Made by a program: the position numbers and the translations under genes. Source: an uncultured Chlamydiae bacterium (lineage in GTDB: Bacteria > Chlamydiota > Chlamydiia > Chlamydiales > SM23-39). From it: a stretch of DNA of 21,014 nt. Below the pieces are notes generated by a model that did no database searches, was not told the origin of the DNA, and worked only from the letters and a program-made list of their open reading frames with translations. Positions 1-8,000 of this stretch are shown one piece after another (position 1 is the stretch's first letter; every line of letters starts with the position of its first letter). The DNA lies in NCBI GenBank assembly GCA_903889795.1, contig CAISYW010000093.1, positions 1-21,014 of the forward strand. The letters are read 5' to 3'.

Positions 1-16
1 ACAAGCGATCTTTTGT

Positions 17-1666
17 ATGAAAATAAATACAGTAACAGATGCCCAGACATGCGTAAAAGCTGATCACTCTTCTGATGTCCCCGCTTCTCGATTAAACCTT
101 CAACCTGCCCTTTCTGCGGCTTGGGATGGTTTGCGATGGGTTTGGGCGCATGTAAAAATTCCTGATATGGGAAGGGTTTTACATGACCATGTAATAACAA
201 GTACGGAAAAACCGCCCTCGATTGATCAGCAAGCCAAAAGCGCTTCCGCCCACTTGTGTCTGGAAGAAACTCTAGCGTCACTAACTTTTCAACGACCTGT
301 AGATGTTAATACCCCAGTTGATTTTATAGCTTTTTTAAACCCAAATGAATTCAACGTTTATAAAGTCAAAGAACATCTTGATCAGCAAGAAAAAATCGGA
401 CCCATGGTCGTTACAGGTACGGAGAGAAGTTTCTTTGATTTGTGCTTATGTAATCCGGACAAGTGTACAGGTCTGATTGTAAGAGATATAAACCCAAAAG
501 TCAAAGCCTACGTTGATTTTAACACCCTATTGCTTCGTATAGCTGACAATGTTGGCGAATATGCCCAGATGTCTGACGATCTTATGAGTCTCAATGATCT
601 TAAACAATGGGTAGAAGGGAGCCAATTGTTAGATGAAGAAAAAAAATTTTTCTTAGAAAATCCAACCAAGATCCAGCAACTTTTATATGAAAACCCAGAT
701 TTTATCCGTAGAAATCACAAAGCATTATTAACAAGAACTGAATATCTTCAGTGCAGAATTGAATCTAGCAATATTCCACAGCATCTCAAACAATATTACT
801 TCCATCATTTGAATGATTTTGCAGAAATTTATTTCAATACAACAAAATCATGGAGAAGCCGCGATAAGCAATTTTTTGAGGGCGTCCAATACCACGAGAA
901 CCCCAACCTTTTTAATAAACTTCAACAATTCGCCCGATCTGGAAATATTATTGCAACTATTGGAGATATTAATGATCTTCGATTTTTAGAAAATTTGAAC
1001 GTTGGCATTCTAGATGTATCTAATATCCCCGATTATGTCTTGCTTGATCTGAAAGCTGATAAAAGTTTCAGTCCCCACATCATATGGACATACCTTCATT
1101 CGGGCGGCGACAATACTACATATTATTCATGCCCCTGCCTGTCTCTACTTCAAGAACAAGAGAGAGGTGAGTTTGATCAATTGCTGCAAGAACTGCGCCA
1201 AGCAAAATGTATAGAGAAAGAATTATTTACAATTGGTGGAGCTCCCAAATTAGGAATAGATTTATTTCATACGCTTCTTCACTTGAGAAAAAGCCGTCCT
1301 GACATAAGGCCCGTTAGCTATTCTGCTGAAATATTAAATCAACTGAAGGAGTTCAAGGAACAGTGGATGCTTGAAATTCCAGGCAACAGATGGATAAGTT
1401 TTGATAGTAGCAACTTCGATACAAATCAAATAAATTCCTTAAGCGTCGATGAAATCAATGCCGCATGTAAAAACCCTAAAATCGTACGTTTCTTACCTCA
1501 GCTGATTGAGAACTGGCTATTAATAGATTACGATAAGTATGTTGCATTTTCTAAGATCCCGGGCTGGAGAGAAGCATTTTTAACAGAAGCCGAGAAAGCA
1601 TCAACGGATTCGTGTATGCAGTGGAGACGCGAAGCATTTCAAAAAAAATTTAGCCAGCCTCTATAA
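17..1666 (+). CDS. Unrecognised 549-residue protein with weak methyltransferase-like motifs
   Basis: I do not recognise this protein as a named family. The ATG at 17 is the first in-frame ATG, but the frame is open to base 1 and no Shine-Dalgarno sequence is visible in the 16 bases before it, so the true start may lie outside the window. There is no signal peptide or membrane segment. Residues 130-175 contain GTERSFFDL (134-142) and then VRDINP (155-160), an order resembling the glycine/acidic motifs of Rossmann-fold SAM methyltransferases. Residues 310-345 contain GDIND (316-320) and LDVSNIPDY (332-340), which could be the later strands of the same fold. The helical, acidic stretch at about 180-300 would then be an insertion. 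The function is inference from pattern only. The DNA is visibly richer in A+T than the giant gene further right. A stem-loop follows the stop at once. Confidence 0.75.
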   Translation: MKINTVTDAQTCVKADHSSDVPASRLNLQPALSAAWDGLRWVWAHVKIPDMGRVLHDHVITSTEKPPSIDQQAKSASAHLCLEETLASLTFQRPVDVNTPVDFIAFLNPNEFNVYKVKEHLDQQEKIGPMVVTGTERSFFDLCLCNPDKCTGLIVRDINPKVKAYVDFNTLLLRIADNVGEYAQMSDDLMSLNDLKQWVEGSQLLDEEKKFFLENPTKIQQLLYENPDFIRRNHKALLTRTEYLQCRIESSNIPQHLKQYYFHHLNDFAEIYFNTTKSWRSRDKQFFEGVQYHENPNLFNKLQQFARSGNIIATIGDINDLRFLENLNVGILDVSNIPDYVLLDLKADKSFSPHIIWTYLHSGGDNTTYYSCPCLSLLQEQERGEFDQLLQELRQAKCIEKELFTIGGAPKLGIDLFHTLLHLRKSRPDIRPVSYSAEILNQLKEFKEQWMLEIPGNRWISFDSSNFDTNQINSLSVDEINAACKNPKIVRFLPQLIENWLLIDYDKYVAFSKIPGWREAFLTEAEKASTDSCMQWRREAFQKKFSQPL

Positions 1667-1669
1667 GCA

Positions 1670-1690
1670 CTCGGCCCTTTAAGGGTCGAG
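1670..1690 (+). terminator. Stem-loop just after the first gene
   Basis: Bases 1670-1677 (CTCGGCCC) pair with 1683-1690 (GGGTCGAG) around a TTTAA loop, giving 8 pairs including one G-T wobble, four bases after the stop codon. There is no T-run behind it, so intrinsic termination is only a possibility. It may instead be the outer part of the palindromic element that follows. Confidence 0.3.
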
Positions 1691-1695
1691 CCTGG

Positions 1696-1862
1696 AGAGG
1701 CAATTGCAAAACTCCATTCGGAGTCAAATCCGCCCTTTTTCCGCTGGCTTCGAATTTCTCGCAAATCGCCTATGACCAGAAGGATATGTCGCTTTGCGAG
1801 AAATCGAACCAGCGAAAAAATCATCGAATTTAACTCTCAAAGCGAGTTTTGCAATTACCTCT
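1696..1862. repeat. Long imperfect inverted repeat (palindromic element 1)
   Basis: The left arm (about 1696-1770) matches the reverse complement of the right arm (about 1791-1862) over roughly 70 bases with small gaps. Matching blocks include AATTGCAAAACTC (1702-1714) against GAGTTTTGCAATT, a T-run plus CGCTGG (to 1747) against CCAGCG plus an A-run, and TTTCTCGCAAA (1755-1765) against TTTGCGAGAAA (1793-1803). The centre (1766-1792) is itself weakly palindromic. Transcribed RNA would fold into one long hairpin. The size and structure suggest a non-autonomous, MITE-like or REP-like intergenic element. Open frames reading through it on both strands (1639-1824 minus, 1794-1862 plus) are best explained as by-products of the symmetry. 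Confidence 0.7.
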
Positions 1863-2165
1863 ATGGATAAAAATTTTGAAATTAACAAAGAGAATGTTAA
1901 CGCTGTCGTTCATACGATTCGAATATTTTTTCCTAATCTAAAAGAGGTGATACTGGATGGTTGTAACTCACTCGCAATTGGTCAACTATTTCTTCAAGCA
2001 TACAAGAGTGAGGCTCCGAATACGGAAATTAGAATCATTGGTACGATACGTACAACAAATTTAAACTGGATGGAACCCACAAAAGATGACCCAGAAATGA
2101 TTGACGTACACTCTTGGAGTGATGATTTTCAGGACTGCTCCCTCCCCGAAACGGCTCCGCAATAA
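1863..2165 (+). CDS. Short leucine-rich-repeat-like ORF, possible gene remnant
   Basis: The 100-codon frame from the ATG at 1863 contains a run, NLKEVILDGCNSL, that looks like a single leucine-rich-repeat unit (LxxLxLxxCxxL type), followed by further alternating hydrophobic residues (IGQLFLQAY, IRIIGTI) as in cysteine-containing or F-box-type LRR tails. One repeat is not enough to fold alone, so this may be the 3' end of a larger LRR protein. The frame continues upstream to 1794 only by reading through the palindromic element, and no Shine-Dalgarno sequence precedes 1863. Its last 37 bases overlap the 3' end of the convergent Nudix gene, also suggesting a rearranged junction. It could be a small intact protein; expression is uncertain. 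Confidence 0.35.
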   Translation: MDKNFEINKENVNAVVHTIRIFFPNLKEVILDGCNSLAIGQLFLQAYKSEAPNTEIRIIGTIRTTNLNWMEPTKDDPEMIDVHSWSDDFQDCSLPETAPQ

Positions 2166-2590
2166 TCATGATGAATCGTTTCCTCGACAAACCGATCGCC
2201 AAACAAAACCTGCGGCAATATGATGCGGATGAAACCGATCAAATTTTGCGAGCCGATCTGATCATAGGTAACCCAATATAATTCACCTTCATCGCATGGA
2301 GTCAATTGTCCCGTAAATCGATCCGCAATATAAATGAATAAAATCCAAGATGAGTCGCCCGGATCCAGAATTGTCTTCACAACCCCCTTCAGCTTTGGTT
2401 GGATAATATCGAGCCCTGTCTCCTCTTTCACCTCGCGAATACATGAAGCATGTATGTCTTCGCAAAAGCCCGTTTTACCGCCGACTCCTGTAACCAGATG
2501 CTGCATCGGTTCTCGGTTTCTTTTCAAAAGAAGAACCTTCCGGGCGCCCACATCCTGAATAAAACAAACATTACCAATTGTGACTTTCAT
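2129..2590 (-). CDS. Nudix hydrolase (MutT-like)
   Basis: This 153-residue protein contains a complete Nudix box: the glycine of GGK, then five residues, E, seven residues, and REVKEETGL, matching Gx5Ex7REUxEExGU exactly (about residues 39-61). Nudix enzymes hydrolyse a nucleoside diphosphate linked to another group, using metal held by the REUxEE glutamates. The start MKVTIGNVCFI and the KVLLLKRNREP stretch before the box resemble MutT/MTH1-type 8-oxo-dGTP diphosphatases, and the length fits. The exact substrate cannot be told from sequence. The ATG at 2590 has no obvious Shine-Dalgarno sequence. The gene lies downstream of the acetyltransferase on the same strand, separated by a palindromic element, so co-transcription is possible. 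The tail (GAVSGREQS) overlaps the convergent LRR-like ORF and may be a new extension. Confidence 0.88.
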   Translation of the reverse strand: MKVTIGNVCFIQDVGARKVLLLKRNREPMQHLVTGVGGKTGFCEDIHASCIREVKEETGLDIIQPKLKGVVKTILDPGDSSWILFIYIADRFTGQLTPCDEGELYWVTYDQIGSQNLIGFIRIILPQVLFGDRFVEETIHHDYCGAVSGREQS

Positions 2591-2632
2591 ATTTTTGGTT
2601 CGCGTTCGGTATAAGCTTTAATAATCATTGTG

Positions 2633-2815
2633 CATCTATACCGCTCGTGATTCGAAAATCGGTTTATGCTGCGTCGGCTTTGCATTGCCTTTGTGTCCGC
2701 CTCCATCACCCAACTTATTCAAGTTGGGTTGCTTCGGCGTCGGCTCTGCCTGACACAAATGCAAGCAGCCTCCTTGCCTATTCCCGATTTTTGAATCGCT
2801 CCCGGTATAATAGAT
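2633..2815. repeat. Nested palindromic element 2 between two minus-strand genes
   Basis: Three nested inverted pairs share one centre. The outer pair is CCGCTC..GATTCGAAAATCGG (2641-2662) against CCGATTTTTGAATCGCTC.CCGG (2784-2805), with looser pairing out to about 2633 and 2815. The middle pair is TTGCCTTTGTGTC (2685-2697) against GACACAAATGCAA (2752-2764). The inner hairpin is ACCCAACTT (2708-2716), loop ATTC, AAGTTGGGT (2721-2729), a perfect 9-bp stem. A direct repeat GCGTCGGCT also occurs at about 2671 and 2737. The right outer arm lies inside the acetyltransferase gene and encodes its last residues and stop. It looks like a mobile palindromic unit; it could also act as an RNA processing or termination structure, though no T-run follows. 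Confidence 0.65.
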
Positions 2816-3428
2816 CTTGGATATCCGCTCCAACAATCGCCTGAATGTTGCGGGTAATTTTTTCATAATCCCAGTTCCACCATTGAATTCGAATCAACTG
2901 CTCGATTATCTCATCGGAAAAGCGTTTTCGAATGATCTTCGCAGGATTTCCTCCCACAATCGTATAGGGAGGAACATCTTTGGTCACAACGGCTCGAGCG
3001 GCAATAATCGCACCATCACCAATCTTCGCTGCCGACACAACGACTGACTCATGTCCAAACCAAACGTCGTTTCCAATCACCGTATCTCCCTTGTTCGGAA
3101 GATTTAATTCGTAATCCTTCCATTCGGGACAGCCTTCTCCCATATTTCCAAAAATAAAAAATGGAAAGGTCGAAAAACCGCTCATTTGATGGTTCGCATC
3201 GCTCATGATAAATTTCGTGCCATAAGCGAGCTGGCAAAACTTTCCAATGATCAACTTGCAGGAACGTGCAAAAATCACATTTTCCGTTTCAAAGTTCTCT
3301 GCATGAGACCTTCCATCGTAATAAGTATAATCCCCGACCGAGATGTTCGGATTATTGATGAAGTTTTTAAGAAAGATAACGTCCTTGGTCGCTTTTCCGA
3401 TAGGATATCGGGTATCGGGTGATAGCAC
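2778..3428 (-). CDS. Hexapeptide-repeat acetyltransferase, Vat/CatB (xenobiotic acyltransferase) type
   Basis: The 216-residue protein matches the xenobiotic acetyltransferase group (streptogramin A acetyltransferases Vat, type B chloramphenicol acetyltransferases) along its length. It has NPNISVGDYTYYDG near the N-terminus (27-39), DANHQM with the likely catalytic His80, GDTVIGNDVWFG (114-125), left-handed beta-helix repeats (IGDGAIIAARAVV), GGNPAKIIRKRF (159-170) and WWNW (183-186). These enzymes are trimers that transfer acetyl from acetyl-CoA to a hydroxyl group. Whether this one acts on a drug is unknown; many such genes are not resistance determinants. The start is GTG, supported by GAGGAG six bases upstream and by the family N-terminus. 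It begins 12 bases after the hydrolase stop, so the two are probably one operon. The last residues (RERFKNRE) are encoded by a palindromic element arm, which may have replaced the original C-terminus. Confidence 0.88.
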   Translation of the reverse strand: MLSPDTRYPIGKATKDVIFLKNFINNPNISVGDYTYYDGRSHAENFETENVIFARSCKLIIGKFCQLAYGTKFIMSDANHQMSGFSTFPFFIFGNMGEGCPEWKDYELNLPNKGDTVIGNDVWFGHESVVVSAAKIGDGAIIAARAVVTKDVPPYTIVGGNPAKIIRKRFSDEIIEQLIRIQWWNWDYEKITRNIQAIVGADIQDLLYRERFKNRE

Positions 3429-3440
3429 AAAAAACTCCTC

Positions 3441-4808
3441 TTAGAATTTGAGAGTCCGATCAAAAAATGAGATCATTTTTTTCCACGAGTCCCAACAAGC
3501 ATACCAATTATCCGCTCTAGTACCGCCCAGGGAAATCCAAACTTTATATAGGGGATGATAAACCACAGGGCTTGGCTGCGGAAGGTATGGCATATTGATT
3601 CCATGACCCGCCTTAGGATAATGCAGATGCTCGCAATAAATGGGTGAATGATGATCGCGAAGCCGCCGTTCGATTTGAGATGAAAAAATGGCCGACGGCC
3701 AAATCATATCATCGCCGCCGGAAATAAGCAGAAGCGCCGCGCGGATTTTTTCGACTTGAATCGCAGCGGCAGCAAAGGCCTCGCGATCCTTCATTCCTTC
3801 TAAAAAACTGCGGCAAATCGTTGCGGGATGCTCCGAATCCTCTCCGGAACCATCCAAAAAAGTTTGAAATAAGCTCAATCCTTCGTCGAAATTAACCTGA
3901 GCTTGCGAAGCTGGCGGCGCAAGAGGTTTCCCTTGATAAGACCAAGCGTTGCTCAAGAGGTCGCTCTCCTCCCCTTCCCCGCCGGTGATCACGCTGCTGG
4001 GAACATCAGCCACAATGGCACGAATGAATTCGGGAAACACGCTGCCCAGAATGAGAACCAGCTCACCCCCTCGAGAGATACCGTAAATACCGATCCTTGA
4101 ACCATCGAGATTATGCTGAGATTTGATCCAATTAAACGCCGTTTCAAAATATTCTAAAGGAAAATCATGAAGATTGGGCGGCAATCCGTTCATACCAAAA
4201 TAGCCCAGAGCAAATACGGCAAAACCATGAGATGCTAAAAGCTGTGATCGATCCGCACCAATTCCACCGCTCGATCCGTTTAATGTAACGATCACGGGAA
4301 GCGGCTGATCGGATGGGGGTAAAAACAGAACTCCCACCAACCCCTTTTCGCGAATGGAAATTTTCTGCACATCAGGATCTTTGCAAAGACGAACAATTTT
4401 CTTTGATGCAATCTCTTGTTCTTTGCGAAATACTTTTAACTCGAAGGAAACCGGATCTTTCTTTCCCACAAAAGATCCGGACGATCCCGATTCTGCCTGC
4501 ATCGACCACAAAAGCCCCATGGAATCAATTCCGTTATAGGTTCCCTCAAGAGGCGCCTGCAAAGAAACATCAACAACTCCACTTTGATCCGATTGAAATG
4601 TGGCGCTAGAGATCCAACGAATATTTCGAAAATCACTTGTTTCAGCTTTGATAGAGATAGTCTCTTTGGGAATGAGGTTATGAACAACAATCGTTGTCTC
4701 ATGATCCAAAAGAGCGCTATCCGGAGTAACCGTAATACAAGGATCGCGAAGCAGAAAGATGGGCGCCGCTGCGAGAAAAACTGTCGCGCTCAGAACAGCG
4801 ATAGGCAT
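3441..4808 (-). CDS. BAAT / acyl-CoA thioesterase-like alpha/beta hydrolase
   Basis: The 455-residue protein has the two-part build of the bile acid-CoA:amino acid N-acyltransferase / type I acyl-CoA thioesterase family. A beta-sandwich N-terminal domain (about 25-130: ITVTPDSALLDHETTIVV, later LLWSM) is followed by an alpha/beta hydrolase domain (about 145-455). The catalytic triad is visible: nucleophile Ser245 in GISRGGE, acid Asp366 or Asp367 in GGDDMIW, and His402 in YPKAGHG followed by INMPYLPQP, much as in animal ACOT/BAAT proteins. Serine rather than cysteine at 245 favours thioester hydrolysis over conjugation to an amino acid; the acyl substrate is unknown. The first 20 residues are hydrophobic (VLSATVFLAAAPIFLL), suggesting export or membrane anchoring, although no basic residues precede them. 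No strong Shine-Dalgarno sequence is seen. It is the first gene of the minus-strand run and reads divergently from the giant gene. Confidence 0.85.
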   Translation of the reverse strand: MPIAVLSATVFLAAAPIFLLRDPCITVTPDSALLDHETTIVVHNLIPKETISIKAETSDFRNIRWISSATFQSDQSGVVDVSLQAPLEGTYNGIDSMGLLWSMQAESGSSGSFVGKKDPVSFELKVFRKEQEIASKKIVRLCKDPDVQKISIREKGLVGVLFLPPSDQPLPVIVTLNGSSGGIGADRSQLLASHGFAVFALGYFGMNGLPPNLHDFPLEYFETAFNWIKSQHNLDGSRIGIYGISRGGELVLILGSVFPEFIRAIVADVPSSVITGGEGEESDLLSNAWSYQGKPLAPPASQAQVNFDEGLSLFQTFLDGSGEDSEHPATICRSFLEGMKDREAFAAAAIQVEKIRAALLLISGGDDMIWPSAIFSSQIERRLRDHHSPIYCEHLHYPKAGHGINMPYLPQPSPVVYHPLYKVWISLGGTRADNWYACWDSWKKMISFFDRTLKF

Positions 4809-4845
4809 AGCATCACGCTTTGAACAAGGATGCCATTATCCCGAC

Positions 4846-4875
4846 TTTATAGACTTTTTGCGACATTCTTCGCAA
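4846..4875 (-). promoter_or_regulatory. Candidate promoter of the hydrolase/acetyltransferase operon
   Basis: On the minus strand TTGCGA (4870-4875) is followed after 18 bases by TATAAA (4846-4851), close to the major sigma consensus, leaving a leader of about 30 bases before the ATG at 4808. The -35 hexamer is one arm of a small perfect inverted repeat, TTGCGA-N6-TCGCAA (4858-4875), which could be an operator. This is judged by eye only. Confidence 0.35.
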
Positions 4876-5001
4876 TCCGTTGATATACAATCAGTTGTCG
4901 GTATCTATCGAAATCATATTGTCGAAAGGCGTCTAAGCTTCGTGAAATCGAAATTATTTCTATTACACACACAATTATAGTATTTATTTTACTTGTTTTG
5001 T

Positions 5002-5029
5002 TTGTTAAAAAATATTAAAATATTAATAT
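5002..5029 (+). promoter_or_regulatory. Candidate promoter of the giant gene
   Basis: TTGTTA (5002-5007), 16 bases, then TAATAT (5024-5029) would start transcription near 5036, about 20 bases before the ATG at 5056. A second perfect TATAAT (5043-5048) is too close to the ATG unless the mRNA is nearly leaderless. The whole stretch 4970-5055 is extremely A+T rich, so chance matches are expected. Confidence 0.35.
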
Positions 5030-5055
5030 CAAAACATTTAATTATAATACAAAAC

Positions 5056-8000
5056 ATGACAACTAAACTCGCTGAATCCATTCGCAAATGCGAACATTAT
5101 ACATCCCTGCGTCAGCCGCAGCGTGTAATGAATCCCAAAAAGTGGGATAAAGCGCTCAATCGATTTTTTTCTGATGTCTTTGCTCTGATCAAAAAGTTCG
5201 AGCGATGCGAAACCCTTGCTCAATCGGAGTTCCAAGCTGTCCTTCGACGTATCGACAAGATCGCCAAAAACAGTATCGATCCAAAACAAGTCTTGCGCGC
5301 CAAAGAAATGCTGGAAGAAGCCTATAACAGCCGGGGTTTTCGCTACCCTCCCGACGAGCTTGGTTTTCCGGAACCTTCGTTATTCCCTCGGTTAACAAGC
5401 TGGCGCAACTGTTTTGTTTGGGGATTATATGCTGAAGGCATGCTAGGACTTAATCCCGCGCCGATTCCAAGAGCATTTTCCGGGGACGTTCCGCCATCGA
5501 CAGCGAGTTCCGAGCCAATAGTAGAGGGCGATGTCAAAGCCAATTCATTCGGCGAAAGAGTCGTTTATAATTATTTCATTCCTGCTTTACGGCACACCGC
5601 CCAATGGGTGAGATCAATGTTTACAACATCGATGCCAGCAGTACCCTCGGTTGAACCGCACAATTCTACGCAGCCTGTCGATCGAAATCCGGAGAACTGC
5701 GATAGTTTTTCTTCCGAAGGCGGGCTGCCGCATCATGTCGAAATGTGCCACTTGTGTCAGAGCCATTTTACTGAAGTTAAAGAATCGTCCCCCGAGCTCA
5801 ATCAGGCCGATCAAAAAACTCAAAGTGTCGTATTTAATGCAGATCCATTACGTACTGTTCAGCCGAAAGATCCCCCGCAGCTTCGTCGATTCATCGAAAC
5901 GCCTATAGATAACCTGGTAGCTAATGACAAGATCTTTCAGCATGTTCTCGGAGGATCATTTGGAAAAGGTACCGGCCTCGAGGGCAATCAGGCTTTGATG
6001 ACAACCGCTTATACCGCGCGCCTGATTGAGCACATGCATCAAACCCACTTTGCCGAAGCGTTCGATGGACATAGGCCGGAAACTGATTCACAAAGTGATG
6101 TTCTCAGAGATTATTCAAAAAAAATGCCGATTGCTCTATGCCTTCAAAATGCTTTTGAAACCGAATCATTCGAAACGTTCTATGATCTTTTGTTGTGTGA
6201 AATGTCTCGTCTCAAAAAAGGAGAATCCCTCTCATTCCAAGCCGGGTGGGTCGATAAAACCGCCTTAGGGCATTCTGATTCAGGCGGCCATGCCATTGTT
6301 GTCAATATGATCAAACAAGAAAATGGCCTCTATACCTTTAGTGTAAATAACCTGGGGGCCGGAATTGAATTTCACACCAGCGCTATTATCGATGGTAAAA
6401 TTAAAACGCTGTCTTTCACGAATATCGTCGATATCCAGGAAGAAAACCTGCTCAGTCCAACATTTTGGAAAACGCTGCAGGAATTACGCCACCCATCTCC
6501 TTACGGAGACGATTGGAAACCATCTGATTTATATCAAAATATTCTTCATATATTAAAAGGCCGTGTCAGCCGCCATCAGTATAGTCTCGACCAGATGCAT
6601 GAAATTGTTGAGGCGGGCCATTGCACCTTTTCATCCTGGACAGCGCTGCTCAAGCAACATCTGGACCAAACAGGCCTGTATCCTCGTTTCGAATACGGAT
6701 TCCAATTTAAGACACTTTATGAATATTTCAGACAGAATCGAAACCGTCTCAATGAAGAAGCGGTGAGAAAATTATTAAAGAAGGGATTAGAAGATTTCGC
6801 GAGAATTAGCAGAAGCCTCATTCAATCGAATGCTCTTTCGCCATCTGATGCAGCCTATACAGTTGAACAAATTTCAATCATTTCTTCAGCCATCGCGCAG
6901 GCAGAAGAAGCTCATCTACAAAAGATTAGACAATCGATCCCCGCGCTCAGCTTTGAATCGAAACCCGAGAGAGAAGAGTTTCCCGTATCGCTTCCCAAGC
7001 CAATCGTTTGGAACAGCACCACGCTTTCGATGCCTGCAGAGCCCATTCAGCCGGTTTTGCCTTATCGCTCTGAAACATTTCATGGGGACTTAATTCACTT
7101 TCATGAAGAAGCCCTCCAACTGAACAACGACGCACACTTCCATTTGGCATTTCATCACATACAAAGATTTATCCGGCAAATCCCCATCGATTGGATGGAA
7201 AAACCCATTGCCGAATGGAGCCGTCTCGACACGCCATGGCAGCACATGACCCAAAAACAGGCTGAAGAAACGGTCAAGACCCTCGCCAAACTGAGCGAAC
7301 AATTTATCTATAGCATCTGGAAATGTCCGGAAATGAGGCAAGTTGAAAGCACGGAATATTTAACTCAACTTAAAATATTAACGCTGATTGATGCCATATC
7401 CAGAGGAGCTCTCAATATATCGATCCCGTCCCTATATCAAAGCACATTCGATATGCTGCTTAAGCACTCTTCCAGCCAGCTTATGATGACGGATCCTATT
7501 TGGTCTCGACAATGTTTGGCAATCAATGCTTATTGGGAAACAGCGGATCCGGAAAAGCTGAGAGATGAAAGAGATCACATCTCGTTTTTTAACTTTGAGG
7601 AATTTCCCGCTCTTTCGATGAGAACGGGCGATGAACACTATGAAGCGGAGTTATGCTCTGAAGATTTATCCAATAATCGTGGGTGGGAATATGTCAGACG
7701 ACGAATCATCTTGCAAAACCATGACAAACAACCGGAATGCCCCAAGCCGCCCGAATCCTTTCGCTGGCTTCTCAACCATCTGCAATCCCCCGAAATCCAG
7801 GCAAAAATCCGAAGCGACTACCCCGAAGCCGCTGCATTGGATCCCATGTCGCAAGCGATTTATTTTGCCTATGCACAAAAAAATGGCTCATCGGATCGCT
7901 TTTCCTACATCAGTGAAGAGAGAAACTCAGCAATCATCCCTCCAAGTTTTTTTGCAATACGATCCGTTTCCTACCTGACCAATTTTTTCATTCACTCTCA

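Noticed and set aside
1639..1824. Minus-strand 61-codon ORF
   Set aside because: It lies across the palindromic element and the end of the first gene, with no start signal and no recognisable product.
2636..2866. Minus-strand 76-codon ORF over the acetyltransferase 3' end
   Set aside because: It is a shifted frame of the acetyltransferase continuing through palindromic element 2; its content (CLHLCQAEPTPKQPNLNK) has the character of translated repeat.
2778..3428. Calling the acetyltransferase a streptogramin or chloramphenicol resistance gene
   Set aside because: The fold and catalytic histidine fit the family, but sequence alone does not give the substrate, and many members are not resistance enzymes.
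4993..5055. 21-codon N-terminal extension of the giant protein from a TTG
   Set aside because: It is very A+T rich, has no ribosome site and includes the likely promoter; the ATG at 5056 is preferred.
5726..5770. Zinc-finger domain in the giant protein (H-x4-C-x2-C-x2-H)
   Set aside because: It is a single short match with unusual spacing; not enough to call a domain without homologues.
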